A DNA stretch of 64,000 nt. Origin: Prunus persica (taxonomy: Eukaryota > Streptophyta > Magnoliopsida > Rosales > Rosaceae). The stretch is taken from positions 7,759,921 to 7,823,920 of the forward strand of contig NC_034009.1 in NCBI RefSeq assembly GCF_000346465.2. The letters run 5' to 3'. This document shows positions 1-12,039 of the stretch, in pieces. Under the pieces are notes generated by a model. It had not been told where the DNA came from. It saw nothing but the letters and a program-made list of their open reading frames with translations, and ran no database searches. Within the stretch, counting starts at the first letter, position 1. Each line of letters starts with the position of its first letter. A program made the position numbers and the translations under genes.

Positions 1-330
1 TATACGAAAACCTCGTCGTCTATTTTATGAGTAAAAACGGCAGTTTTTATTGAAATCGTCGTCTTTACTTCTACGTCGGTCGATTCATAACTTCTGCCGT
101 TCTTTGTTGGCATTGATTTTACACTGCGGAAATCTGTTTCAAATAGACGTCGGTTGTTTAATTATGTACGTCGTTGTTTTTGAACAGCCATTTGAAACTC
201 CATTTTTTAGTTGTCTAAGGTTGTATTACACGACGGTGTTTTTAGAACCGTCGTCTTTTTATAAACCACGACGGTTTTCACTTAGACCGTCGTTGTTTTC
301 TGGTCGTCTTTTTCACTTTTTGTAGTAGTG
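1..330. mobile_element. CACTA (En/Spm)-like transposon, right end
   Basis: The segment is packed with short subterminal repeats of ACGACGG and its complement CCGTCGT (for example near 228, 251, 270 and 290). It stops at 330 with CTTTTTGTAGTAGTG, the reverse complement of a CACTACTACAAAAAG terminus. CACTA elements have exactly this layout, with a CACTA terminus and subterminal motif clusters. The rest of the element lies left of the window, so neither the partner terminus nor the 3-bp TSD can be checked. No transposase sequence is visible in the part shown. Confidence 0.7.
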
Positions 331-2986
331 ACTACGGTAGTAAGGTCATGTGGTATATTTTGTACACGTGTTATAATATGGGTAATCGACAAGGTTTATT
401 TTCCCTCATTTTAAGGAATAATATCAATAAATATCCACTTATATTAGAACACATATACAAGATGTATCACATAGCCATATTACCGTAGTATTCTATAATC
501 ACTTGCCCTTTGAGCACTTACTGCAAGAAACATGCTTATTGCACATGAAATAACTTAAAATCGACTCATGTATTTATTTAAAAGTTTTACTTTTGAAGGC
601 CACAAATTAAAAGTTGAAACAAAGAAAATCACATGAATTATTACAACTTTTACATTTTTTTTTTCTACTCAATTTTGACATGTTTAGGAATGTTACCAAG
701 TTGGCTAAAAAGGATACGAGGGAGCCCTACCATAATAGGGACCAACCAAAAAGGAATACACAAAATGTTACGATGAATAAGGAGATGTTAAACAACTAAT
801 TTAAAACAAGGATTGAAGACTGGTAGAAAAGAGTTTTGATTTGAGGAATAGAATTCCAATCAATACCAAGTATTTGTTGTTGGGTGTGATTTTATCGTGA
901 GCCAAAAAAATATGGCTATCTTTTTTTTAATAAGTGAAGAACAATGTTTTTTTATCATCGTTTTTTTTTTTTCATCAAGGAGAACCAAAATATGAAGGGG
1001 ATCGAGTGTAGCTAACACCAGTCATGGCAATTTTGGTAGATTAATTTCGAGTTGTGTAATTGACCCAATTAAATAAATTCACTTGTCATAATTTTATTGG
1101 AGAAAAGGATTAAGCAATTAGAATTTATTGGCCTCCAAGTAAGTTGATAGTGAGCAAACCCTATACACTTCCCTCCCTCTCTTGCGTTTGGGCAACATAG
1201 GAGAAAAATAATTTCTTTTGTCTAACCAACTACCGATGAACTAATCAACAACCTTTTAAGACTGAATCCAAACGAGTGAATGAACGAGTTAGGCGTTTGT
1301 AAAGAGCAAAGAACTATAATTAAAAATATAAAACTGCAAGAAATTTGATGATAACAGCCATAATAAAATACTATTTAATCGTGGAAAAGCCATGCCGTGA
1401 TGTGTGATGCCCAAGAAGCAATAGCCTTTTCTTGCTTGTTCCAGATGTTTTCCTGAACTTTCTTGAGTGATCCCATCATCACACCATCACACCATCATTG
1501 GAACCTGTTAGGGATATAAGAGTGAAGGTCTTTAGGTTGAAGCTCTCTCTAAGTTCTCAATCGAACCAAGAGAAGAGCCCAGTGTTGATTATATACAAAA
1601 GGAGGAGAAGTCACAAGAACATTACGAGTACGAGATCCAATCTCAAGAAGCTGTTTGGTCTGTCAATCTATTTGCCCCAAGAGAAGCCAATTGTGTTGCA
1701 CATAGGCTTGCTAAACATGAATTACTTAATGTTTTTTCATGTATTTGGTATGAGGTACCCTGAGTTCATTCAGGATGCCCACCACGGCGGCCACAACACA
1801 CCCTCCCCCCCACCCCAAAAATATTGTATTTCTTAAGTATTCAATAAAGTTTACTCGTATCGTCATGGTTCCGTAAACAAAAAAAAGATCTACTAAATAG
1901 CTAGGTCAATATACTAACTTGAGCTGAAGGTACATTACCCTAATGGTTTGATTGAATGATATATCCTAGTGAAGCATGTTAATTATATCCTAATTGGGGT
2001 TTAAAATATAATTTTAAATTTTTTTTAAAGCTGCGTAGGATCTTCAATAACATGTAAAGGTAATCTTTAGTATGCAAGACAAGGTAATTAGTTCCAACAA
2101 CTCAACATAGTCATAAGCTTTACTTATATTATCAAGTTAATTACAAAGCCATCGTGACTCCATTTGTTGTGTTTCATTTCTCATGACTGTTAAATTTGAA
2201 AGTATGTAAATTCAAGGTTTGGAAAATTAAGCCGCACCAACCTCAAGGACCATTTGTAATAAAAACTCAAGAAATAACATGCGGGTGTGTTGTGAATGTG
2301 ATAAATCACTAAAAAAATTATTTATTTTTTTAAAATGAAGAGCATTAGGCTCATGCCAAAACTACCAATCAGTGATAAAGTTTGGTTTGATTTTTCCATT
2401 ACCTTTAGCTCAGTGGACCAAACCGTGAGCGAGTGATTCAACTGCGATTTGGAGAAACCTAACCAACAAAAAATATGGTTGATTCTACCTGCCCAAGGCT
2501 ATTGGGCCAGATGAGTTTGGTACGATCCAAATCTATTTGTGGACAAAATAATGATCTCAACCCAAGCCTACCTAAAAAATAACTAAGTTTTTGTTGTTGT
2601 TTTCCAAACAACAATAATCAAGGTCACTTCCGTGATCTCTAAATTTATATCCGAGTTTTAATTTAATCGTGGAACTTCTTTTTTAGGCAATTTGTTTCTC
2701 ACTAAAGCACAAGAAATTCTCTTTGATAACATAGAAATGTAATCCTCACCCCAAGGAAGAATTCCCTTTATTTATTTATTTCGTTGGGCCTTTATTTTCT
2801 TAATTGAGAAAAAGTAAAAAATCACTTTTTTTTCTTTCTCCAATTGATAATTGATACGTATGTATGTGGTGGAGTAAAGCACCCCAATAAGCTTACTAGA
2901 TTCTTTATTTTCTCGGTTTAAAGCCAAGCCAAAGGCAAAGACGTGAAGCATAAAGAAAGGATACAGTAAAAATAACAAAACCAAAA
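331..2986. other. Intergenic region, mostly featureless
   Basis: This is AT-rich non-coding DNA upstream of the GNAT gene. Apart from a decayed LINE-type RNase H remnant near 1600-1770 it shows no convincing exon, RNA gene or transposon boundary. The open frames present are short and lack codon structure. Confidence 0.6.
1600..1770 (+). pseudogene. Decayed LINE-type RNase H fragment
   Basis: One forward frame around 1680-1750 reads APREANCVAHRLAKHELL, followed by a CIWYEVP-like stretch and a stop. The motif REANxVAHxLA is the C-terminal signature of the RNase H-like (RVT_3) domain found in plant non-LTR retrotransposons and derived proteins. Only this tail is readable. It has a stop right after it, and no poly(A) tail or TSD was found, so it is an old fragment. 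Confidence 0.45.
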
Positions 2987-5540
2987 ATGGCGCTTCTATC
3001 TTCGCCTCATCCTCTCCCAACCCAATTCTCTGTTTCCCCCGCCTCTCTACGTGTCCGCCGGCCCCCAATCACCGCCTGCCAGCTATGCACCCACAAGCAA
3101 TCCGTACGCCAATTCGACCAGTCGATTCTGACTGTCGCCGAGGGTTCGTCTGAGAGCGAGCTCTGGGCCGCCGCGTGTCTCCGCGTTCGCTCCTTCTACC
3201 ACTTCAAGCCCTCCATGTTTGGCCTCCAAGTCTGCCCCTCCAATCACGTAATTAAGCCTTAATTACTGTAATTAATTAAATGTATTGATGGTGTTTTTGC
3301 CTTTTGTCAAGTTGTATTAGGATCACAGAAGGTACTTGGCGGAACGAGAGTTGGAAGCCATGAAGGAACGTGTGGGAGGAAAGAGGAAGGGCTTTAGAAA
3401 AGTTTCTTGCATAAATGCTACCGTCCCATTGTCACAAATTTCAAGCCCTTCGGTTTCAGATGATTTTTGTTCTTCATGTAAGGTTTGTTTGCTTCAATAC
3501 CCATGTTTCAGTTTCAGTTTTTTTTTTCTTTCTATCATCTGTTAATAGAAATGAAAAGGTTTAAAATTTTAAACTTTTTCTTTTTTGGGTTTTAAATTCT
3601 TGTCTAGTTTAACAACAATGGAGAAGATCGAGTAGTTGTTGGGACCCTTGATCTTAACCAGTGTGTAAGTCTTCCAGACGAGATTACAGGAAACAGACCA
3701 GAGGTATTTCATATCATTTTCAACTTTTGAACTCAACCCATTTAGTAGATGCTCAAATAGAGCAACAAGTAGATATTCTTACATTCATTTTGGATTTATA
3801 TCTCTTTCCCATGATATTATTCAGTAAGTTTATTTTTCAAATAAAATTTGGGAAAGAAAGCAACAAGGATGTGCTGTGGTTGCTAAATTGTACATGTATG
3901 TAATGGTTTTTTTGTTGTTGTTGTAGTGTTAGACAATACAATTGGTAAGATTTGAGCCTAATCTCAGTTTAGTTGGTCTACCTAGATTAGATAAATAAAA
4001 AAAGTTTGACATTCAATGACCTTAGGTGAATGGTTTAGAATTTAGATGCAAGATTATTGGACTTCTTGTCTTGGAAGGCATTACGAGATGTCTCTACACT
4101 TTTGCAAATGTAACATAATTGCTACTATTTTTACCAAAAGAATGTTACAACAATGACTGAACTTTAGGATTGCATTTCAACAGGGGATCGGAGCTGATTT
4201 CGCAAGAGCATACTTGAGCAATGTATGTGTTGCCAAGGAACTGCATAGAAATGGATTAGGTTATGCTCTTGTTGCAAAGTCAAAGTTAGTTGCGCAAGAA
4301 TGGGGTATGAATTTTGACATTATTTGTTCTATGCCACTGCCTCAGTTAAACACCATTCACATGTGTTCAGTTTCCTGGTATTATGCATCCTTTTGTTCTC
4401 TCTTGTTTTTTGGCTTAGAGATTTTTATTGTCCCAGTCTATTTCCACAGCAGTAACAGATTTGATGAAATTTTTTCGTTTGATAGATAATGCTCTCATAT
4501 TCTTATGCTTCACTTGGTGTGCACACTCGTGGATAGTTTACCCTAAAGGAAAATGAAGAAAAAAAAAAGCTAATTTATGAAAAAGATACAGCTGTAGTGC
4601 CCAACCCAAGAGAAGGGTAACAACATGCAAATTATCACTTGATTTGATGCTTTACTTACTAAATATTTCGTATATCTACTGTGTATTTGCACTTAGCAAT
4701 GCTAAATGATATTTATTTTCTTTCTGAAACAATGATGGTGGTGATAATTTGATGAGCACTTAGATGATGTCATGTACAAGAGGATAGACAAATCAACCAG
4801 TTAGAAGAGGTTAAGAGTTGCTGGTATTGTCTCTTACAATTTTAGAGCAAGAAAAGTGGAGGGAGACTCTTGTATAAAGGATCATAAATCTGTAACCTTG
4901 GTATTTGTTCAAGAAACAAGAAATATGAGAAGCCATCCATTTTGAAAGAAAGTTCCATTTTTCCTGTTGCAATGCTAGGCCGAGTGTTACTTAGGAGCTT
5001 AAACTGTGACATTATGTGAGAGAACTCTGCTGGCTATTACATGCACTTGGTTGGTGAAAATGAAGCTCATATCAAGAGTAATTCTTTTTCCTTCTTTTAG
5101 GCTGGGTGGGGCGGGTTGGGCTCTCACTCTCTCTTCTTTCGGCCTGTGTAGGGATTCTGAGGAAGTGCATCTGAATGCATATGGACGGACTCTTTAGTTT
5201 TTGTGCCATAATATTCTCTAATATATATGTTTAGTTTATTTCTTTTGGATCTAGATCATGTTGAATTTAGCATATGCTTATTTTTGGTGGCATTAACTTT
5301 ACATACACCTTATCTTGTAAATAGATGAGCTTTATGTAATGTTTTAACTGGATTTCATGAATTTTTACAGGCATAAGTGATCTATATGTTCATGTCGCTG
5401 TAGACAATGAGCCTGCAAAAAAGTTGTACATGAAGAGTGGTTTTGTTTACGAAAAGGATGAACCTGCATGGCAGGCCAGGTTCCTCGATCGGCCACGAAG
5501 GATACTTTTGTGGTTTGGCATCCCAGGCGTCCAACTATGA
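2987..5540 (+). CDS. GNAT-family N-acetyltransferase, probably plastid-targeted
   Basis: The five exons are 2987-3247, 3321-3482, 3608-3703, 4184-4304 and 5371-5540. They join in phase to 810 nt, giving 269 residues. GNAT enzymes transfer acetyl from acetyl-CoA to protein N-termini, lysines or small amines. Motif A lies in exon 4: YLSNVCVAKELHRNGLGYAL, with HRNGLG at residues 194-199 fitting the Q/R-x-x-G-x-G/A CoA-binding loop except for H at the first position. Motif B lies in exon 5: HVAVDNEPAKKLYMKSGF. The first ~60 residues are rich in Ser, Pro and Arg and poor in acidic residues, like a chloroplast transit peptide. The product resembles the plant plastid dual-specificity GNATs; the exact paralogue is uncertain. 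The start is the first ATG, in the context CAAAAATGGC. Intron 4 is about 1.07 kb and holds no obvious transposon. Confidence 0.88.
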
Positions 5541-6690
5541 CTTGCAATGTCTCAATATCAAGCTATCATTTAGATATATGCCACGATTGTTCCTCTATTT
5601 TCTTTAAGATGCATTGCTGTGGCAGTGATGCAAAGCATTTTTAGACTGTCACAAGTCAGGAACATAATTGTTCTTTTCACCTTTGAAATGTAAATGTATG
5701 TCAATTTATTGGTTTTTAGGTTTTATATATAATCTCATGACTTTGCAGATAAATCAGGATTGCTGTTGGAGCGGGGAATGTGATTGCAATAAGGTTGCAA
5801 TCGAACAGATGGAGCAAGCTCGAATTAATGTGATATGAAACCTATTAGTCTAAAAAGCTTTATGCAGAGTAACAACATTCCAGACTGCCTAATTGACACC
5901 AATTTGTGCTGTACGATCTCAAAGTAGCAGCAAATTGGGTTAGGCTGCCTAATCGACTATAATCTGTGCTGTAGTGTCGATTAGGCAAAGAATCATTGTA
6001 AAAAATGAGCATGCATTAGCCCCAAATCATGAAAATACACTAATTCCCCAAAATGGCACAAGGTAGAAAATGCAGAAAAGAATTTTTTTTTTACACAACC
6101 TGTGTTAACTTGGAATCCTCCATCCCATTATATCCCTTGTATAAAAAAAATAAAAAAATAAAAAGACAAAGAAGTAAATGGTAAACCAAGGAATTTGAGC
6201 ATAGAGAGAATGACACTTCTCGAGCGAAAAGAGCTTTCGTTTGATGGAAATAATAAGCTGCAATGGAGGCATCTTGAAAATTCATTAAAAACACCGGCCC
6301 CGCTGCAGCAAGAGAGGGGTCGTTTGTGATTGCTTGTGTAACAAACTCTTATTTATAAACACTTTCTCAAACTCAATCACTAGTCTAAAACTATTGGGTA
6401 GGGGAGACCACTCATCTCTAAGTCAAGATCCTGTTGAACTAGGCTAGACCTCGTTAATATTTATAAACACTTTTATTATAAGAACGTCATTTTTGAGCAC
6501 TCTCAAACATGTTCTAAACTGCCATGTATCTTGTAGAGATTATGTTGTATCTAGATTCATGCAAAAAGTCATTTTTGGTCCTTGTGGTTTACCACTTTTA
6601 CTACTAAAGTCTCTGTAGTTTCAATTTGATCAATTTTGTCAAGTAGTTTGAATTTCAAGCAATTTAAGGAAAAATCCCTAATTTCTATAA
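5541..6690. other. Intergenic region with a small hairpin and short direct repeat
   Basis: This is the 3' flank of the GNAT gene. A 12-bp perfect stem (TGCCTAATCGAC at 5946-5957 and its complement at 5976-5987) encloses an 18-nt loop. A related 30-bp copy lies at about 5885-5914. Nothing else is recognisable. Confidence 0.6.
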
Positions 6691-7893
6691 AATTACTTTA
6701 ATTTGTGTTCACATGGAGAATGTGAGCCCCCAGAAAATTTCAAAAATATTTATTATGCTCACTATAAAAATTGCACGGTCCAATTTGTGGTCATTTGCAT
6801 TTTCATGAAATTTTTTCATGAATTAAATATTGGTATATTCAAGGAAGAATTTAATTCCTGGAAATTTGACATTGGAATTTTGGTATTTTGATGACATTTA
6901 AAAATAGCAGACGTTGCCGTGAGCATGTAGTATTTTTCTGAGATTTTTTCAGAACTCGGAAATATTTTTAGTGACTTTTAGAAGTTGGAAAATAGAAAAT
7001 TAAATTGAAATTTCCACATGGCAGCATATGATTGGCTGGAACACCTCATTCGCCACATGGCACCACCTAATTGGTTGGAAGACTTGGAAGACTTTAACTC
7101 ATATTATTATTCAGAGGTTGACTAGGGTCTACAATACCATTCTGTGAGCTCATTCAAACTGAACGATTGATCTGATTCTAGATCAGATCTTGATCGTTGA
7201 CTAAATCAAAGACTTTTGACTTGATCTAGGCTGTTGGATTGGTTGTTGGGAATGCATATGGATTATTCATCTTTAAGCTATTATGCACCTCCCCACACAT
7301 GATCCAAACTCAATTTTTTATATGAACCTTTGAATTAAATACTCAAATTAATTCAAGACGTTGGAGGTTTCTATAAATACCTCCTCCATTCTTCTTCTTC
7401 CTCACACCAAAATATTCAGGAGAAACTTTTCCTCTCTTTTTCTCCCTTTCCTCCACCATAGTCACTATTCTGGACAACCTTCACCGAAGTTACTATTCAT
7501 ATGAAATTTACCATTGACATACGGAAGATAGTATCCGTCTTTTCTTATTATCGTCGTTCCTTATCTTTTCCAAGAAGTTACTATTCATCGTCATATTTTA
7601 CTATTTATCCCGTATTCTACTATTTCTCAAAAGGTATTCTAGTTCATGAATAGTAGAATACAACTATGAATAGTGAATTTCATATGAATAATGCACCGGA
7701 TGAATTGTAACTCTAGTGGAGGTTGGCCAGAATAGTGACTATGGTGGAGGAGAGGGAGAGAAAGGGAGGAAATTTCTCTTGAATATTTTAGTGTGAGGAA
7801 GGAAGGAAGAATGGAGGAGGTATTTTATAGAAACCCTCCAACGTCTTGGAATTAAGTTTGAGTTTTTAATTCAAGGGTTCATATAAAAAAATT

Positions 7894-7993
7894 NNNNNNN
7901 NNNNNNNNNNNNNNNNNNNNNNNNNNNNNNNNNNNNNNNNNNNNNNNNNNNNNNNNNNNNNNNNNNNNNNNNNNNNNNNNNNNNNNNNNNNNN
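7894..7993. other. Assembly gap (100 N)
   Basis: There are exactly 100 N, the conventional placeholder for a gap of unknown size. It lies within the nested inverted repeats of the foldback element, where assemblers commonly fail, so the true length is unknown. Confidence 0.98.
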
Positions 7994-9288
7994 TTCCATA
8001 AGGTGCATGCGTAATCGCTATCCTTTTCGGGAAGTTACTATTCCTCCAACATATGTAACTATTCCTCAACTAGAAACGTTAGTGAGGGACAGATGAATAC
8101 GATGTTCCTGGTGACCAGTACAACAGATGAGAGTAGCTCTTGTCCAGGTTTTCTAGAATAAATCACTATGCTGAATCTAACCCATTTGGATTGGTTGTTG
8201 GGAATGCATATGGACTGTCCATCTTAAAGCTATCATGCACCTTCCCACACATGATCCAAACTCAAATTTTGATCTAAACCTTTGAATTAAAAATTCAAAT
8301 TAATCCGAGTCATCAAAGGTTTCTATAAATACCTCCCCCATTCTTCTTCTTCCTCATACCAAAATATCTAGGAGAAACTATTCATCTATTTCTCTCCGTC
8401 TCCTTCACCATTGTCATTATTCTAGAAAACCTTCACCAGAGTTACTATTCATCTGATGTACTTTTCACCCAGATCATCGTATTCAACTATTCCTCACTAA
8501 GGTATTCTAGTTGAGGAATAGTCAAATATGTTGATGAATAGTAACTTCCCGAAAAGGATAGCGAATAACGCATGCTACCTTATGGAAGTGAATACTAAAT
8601 TTGGATGAATAGTACTTGTGAATAGTAACTTATGGCATCAAAGATGAATACTATCTTCCGAGTGTGAATAGTGAACTTTTGATGAATAGTGATATGGATG
8701 AATAGTAACTCCGATGGAGGTTGGCCAAAATAGTGACTATGGTGAAGGAGAGGAAGAGTTTCTCCTGAATCTTTTGGTGTGAGGAAGAAAAAGAATGGGG
8801 GAGGTATTTATAGAAATCTCTGACAACTCTAATTAATTTGAATATTTAATTCAAAGGTTTAGATCAAAATTTGAGTTTGGATCATGTGTGGGAAGGTGCA
8901 TGATAGCTTTAAGATGGACAGTCCATATGCATTCCCAACAACCAATCCAAATGCCTAGATCAAGTCAAAAGTCTTTGATTTGGTCAACAGTCAAGATCTG
9001 ATCTAGAATCAAATTTGTAACGACCCTGTCCTAAATAAATTATTGATTATTAATTTAATTAGATAAAAGACCATTTTGCCCATAGAATATTTTATTGGGT
9101 TTTAAAGTTGAATTTTTGACAGGGAATGATTTTGGGAATTTCAACTATATCGTTGCGTAGAGCACGGCGACATGAGTCCGTAGACATGTAGTGGGCTCGA
9201 ATCGGAGTTGTAACGAAAAAGATACGATCAAAATACCCTCAGTGGCATAATCGTAAATTTGGCGAAAAGGGGTTTGATAAAAATATGA

Positions 9289-9291
<3 letters not shown>

Positions 9292-9335
<44 letters not shown>
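9292..9335. repeat. (TC)n microsatellite
   Basis: An uninterrupted TC dinucleotide run of about 22 units lies inside the solo LTR. It creates spurious open frames of alternating Leu-Ser or Arg-Glu on the two strands. Confidence 0.97.
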
Positions 9336-9338
<3 letters not shown>

Positions 9339-10417
9339 GGCTTACTCTCTCTCTTTCTCTTCGATTCTCTCAGTTTCGGCCACGGTAAGGGCCGGCACCG
9401 GTTTTGTTCGCTTCGTCTCGACGCCACGGTCACAACCCACCCCTTTTTCGGGTCGGAGAGATCGAGATTTGCCGGTGATATCGACTAGTTTCTCCGGTTG
9501 TTCACGGCGTCACTACGGCTAATTCCGGCCGCCATCTCCGACAACCAAGGTATGATTTCTCACCTATTCTTCACGCTTTAGTTGCCTGTTGTGTAGGAAT
9601 TGGACGAAAATTGTGTTTAGAAACTCAATTTAGAATTTAGGTTTTGGCCGAATTTCAAAGTGAAATTCCGGCCACTTCCGTTGGTTTTTCGAGGTATGTG
9701 CGAACAAAAGTGACTCCAATTGATGTCATGAACTTAGGGTAGGAAACTTGGCCCTTGATTTTGAGATTTTCTGGCGAGAGGTATCGCTTTGGACACTCAC
9801 ACGCTTCCGGCGCGTGTGGCGGCGCGTGTGTAAGGTGGTTGAGCTACATCCTATCCTAAAATGATCTCCTAGTTGTCACGAGTACGTAGGTGTGCTCGGA
9901 TTCTAATTTGCCTATTGTGCGTTATCCGAGTTCGATAGGTTTGAACCGTTGAATGGTCTGTAATTTATAATATGTTAATCTAGACATTCTTAGGATCGTG
10001 TAGGATTCGACGGATCGAAAAACGAAGTCCCTGATACTCCGAAAATGCCAACCCTAGGGCTAGGTTTATAGTAACCGTTCAATCGTGCGATCATGAGCGA
10101 TCCGACCGTCCGATTTGGACCAAACTTGCAAGACGTGTGTCCTAGGGCTTGTAGAACCCATATGAACTTTCGGATCAAAATTTAGGGGTCGGGGGTCCTG
10201 TGGGCCTGTTTGACCAAGTTTAGGTAGTTTGACCCTTGGTTGACCGTAAGTCTTCCGAGATAGTTTCACCTTTCTAGAGGGATTAAAATGACCCTATTGA
10301 CGAGTCTTAACCGCTAGTTGAGTTATGTTGATTATGAGGGATTAGTATGTTCGTTTACCGTTTTAAACTAGGGGAAATCAGAAATAAATATTATTAATTA
10401 TTGTGGAAAATTATATG

Positions 10418-10700
10418 TGATGGTTAGGTCATAGGTGGCGTAGGATTTTTCGGCGTGTTGACAGACCCCATACGTGACGTTGGATTTTTCGGCGTATGAG
10501 AGATTATCTGATGGTTAGGTCACACGCGGCGTAGGATTTTCTGGCGTGTTGACAGACCCCATATGTGGCGTTGGATTTTCCGGCGTATGGGGAGATTATG
10601 TGATTATTAGGTCTCACATGTGGCGTGGGATTCTTCTGGGGTGTGAGACAGGTCCCATACGTGGCATTGGATTTTTTGGCGTATGGGGAGATTATGTGAT
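10418..10700. repeat. Tandem repeat, ~90-bp unit, three copies, inside the LTR
   Basis: Each unit opens with TGATGGTTAGGTC or TGATTATTAGGTC at 10418, about 10509 and 10601. Each then carries two GGCGT-GGATTTT-CGGCGT half-units and a CCCCATA core. The copies differ at scattered positions, so the array is not recent. Confidence 0.8.
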
Positions 10701-12039
10701 TATTAGGGAGATGAATAAATGATGTGATTCAAGGGCTGTAATGGTTTGTATGTTATTGTAACCAGGATTTTTGTTGGAAAGAACTACGTGTGGCTCGATC
10801 CCTCAATAAAGGTATGTAGGCAGCCTAGGGTAATGCCTAGGTGCAGCCGCAAACTAAAGTTAGTTTGATTTTTGGTTGAGTTTGGTATCGACCTTGTTGG
10901 TGGTTTTAAGGCTCAATCGAAAATAAGGCTTGAGTGATTGAATATTTATTATACTGTTGGAACAGTGAATGTTGTTAATTTATGGATGTGGTCAAGCTAG
11001 GTTTGAAACCCGTTTTAGATTGTCGTATGATTTAGGCAGGGGCCTTAAACTACTTGCATTTATGTTAGGAGGTTAAACCTTGCATGATTGAAATTTGGGG
11101 AAGTTAATTTATGTTATTTGCAGCGGGCATTCATAAATAAGTTGAGTGTGTTATCTGCATTGTTTAATGCATTATTTTGATTTAAGAACATGGCTGGGAG
11201 TGCGGGTTCCACTTATGTGAAGGCCGGAGGCCGATTATGTGAATAGTATGAAATTATTTTGAGCATGTTGCCTGTTGGAGATATTAAATGTGTTTTTATG
11301 CAAGTTGAAATTTTTGGGATTGTTCAAATTACAAGGGAGACTCTACCAAAATTTTGGTAGAAAGTCTTGGTCTTTAGTAAGTGGGCCCGACATCCGGGTG
11401 ATGTCGAATTTTCCACAGGATTCGTCTCGGGTTTCGGAGAATTCGGGGCGGGTCATGTCAAGATTAATGGTTTAGATTGAATGAGCTCACATAATAGTAC
11501 TATAGACCCTAGTTAACCTCTGAATAGTAGTATGAGTTAAAGTCTTCCAAGTCTTCCAACCAATCAGGTGATGCCATTTGGCAGATGATGTGTTCCAACC
11601 AATCATATACTGCTATGTGGAAATTCCAATTTAATTTCTTATTTTCAAATTCTAAAATTCACTAAAAATACTTCCGAGTTTCTAAAAAATCTCAAAAAAA
11701 AAACAAAAACAAAATGTACTCGTGGCAATGTCTACTATTTTTCAATGACATCAAAATACCAAAATTCCAACTTCAAATTTCCGGCAATTAAATTCTTCGT
11801 TGAATATACCAATATTTAATTCATGAAAATCCAAATGACCAAAAATTGAACCGTGCAATTTTTATAGTGTGCATAACAAATATTTTTGAAATTTTTCGAG
11901 GGCTCACATGCATTTTGGTCCAATCTTACAGTATTCCCCAACCACTTCCACAACCACCCAAGCAACCAATCGTGTAGCTTTTCTTCTGCTTTCAAGTCCT
12001 CCAATCTTGAATAAAAAGTTGTGTGAATTTTTAGTCTTA

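Larger units (their letters stand above)
9016..11460. mobile_element. Solo LTR of a Ty3/gypsy-type retrotransposon, 2.4 kb
   Basis: The element starts TGTAACGACCC and ends GGGTCATGTCA, with the canonical TG...CA ends. It is flanked by AAATT (9011-9015) and AGATT (11461-11465), a 5-bp TSD with one change. The host foldback sequence confirms the junction: the intact left arm (about 7160-7190, read in reverse) runs straight from the left flank into the right flank. No internal coding region or second LTR is present, so it is a solo LTR left by recombination. It holds a (TC)n tract at 9292-9335 and a threefold ~90-bp repeat at 10418-10700. Confidence 0.75.
6700..11935. mobile_element. Large foldback (MULE-like) element, interrupted by a solo LTR
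   Basis: The outer arms are inverted copies. About 6700-7165 (TGTGAGCCC..., TATTGGTATATTCAA, GCCACATGGCACCACC) reads back as the complement at about 11466-11930. Inside, the arms continue as 7165-7640 and 8510-9010. A further pair of inverted copies lies between them (7640-7893, then 7994-8500), giving a left-right-left-right order of alternating palindromes. TACTATTCA/TGAATAGTA motifs recur many times in the core. A 100-N gap falls inside. No coding sequence was found. Very long inverted arms without genes are typical of foldback or non-autonomous Mutator-like elements. No clean flanking TSD was found, so the outer limits are approximate to about 20 bp. Confidence 0.7.

Noticed and set aside
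7866..8069. Open frame running across the 100-N gap (likewise 46350-46632)
   Set aside because: Most codons are undetermined bases; the frame is an artefact of reading through N.
9990..10269. Two overlapping minus-strand frames inside the solo LTR
   Set aside because: Short, overlapping in different frames and within an LTR; no gag or pol similarity.
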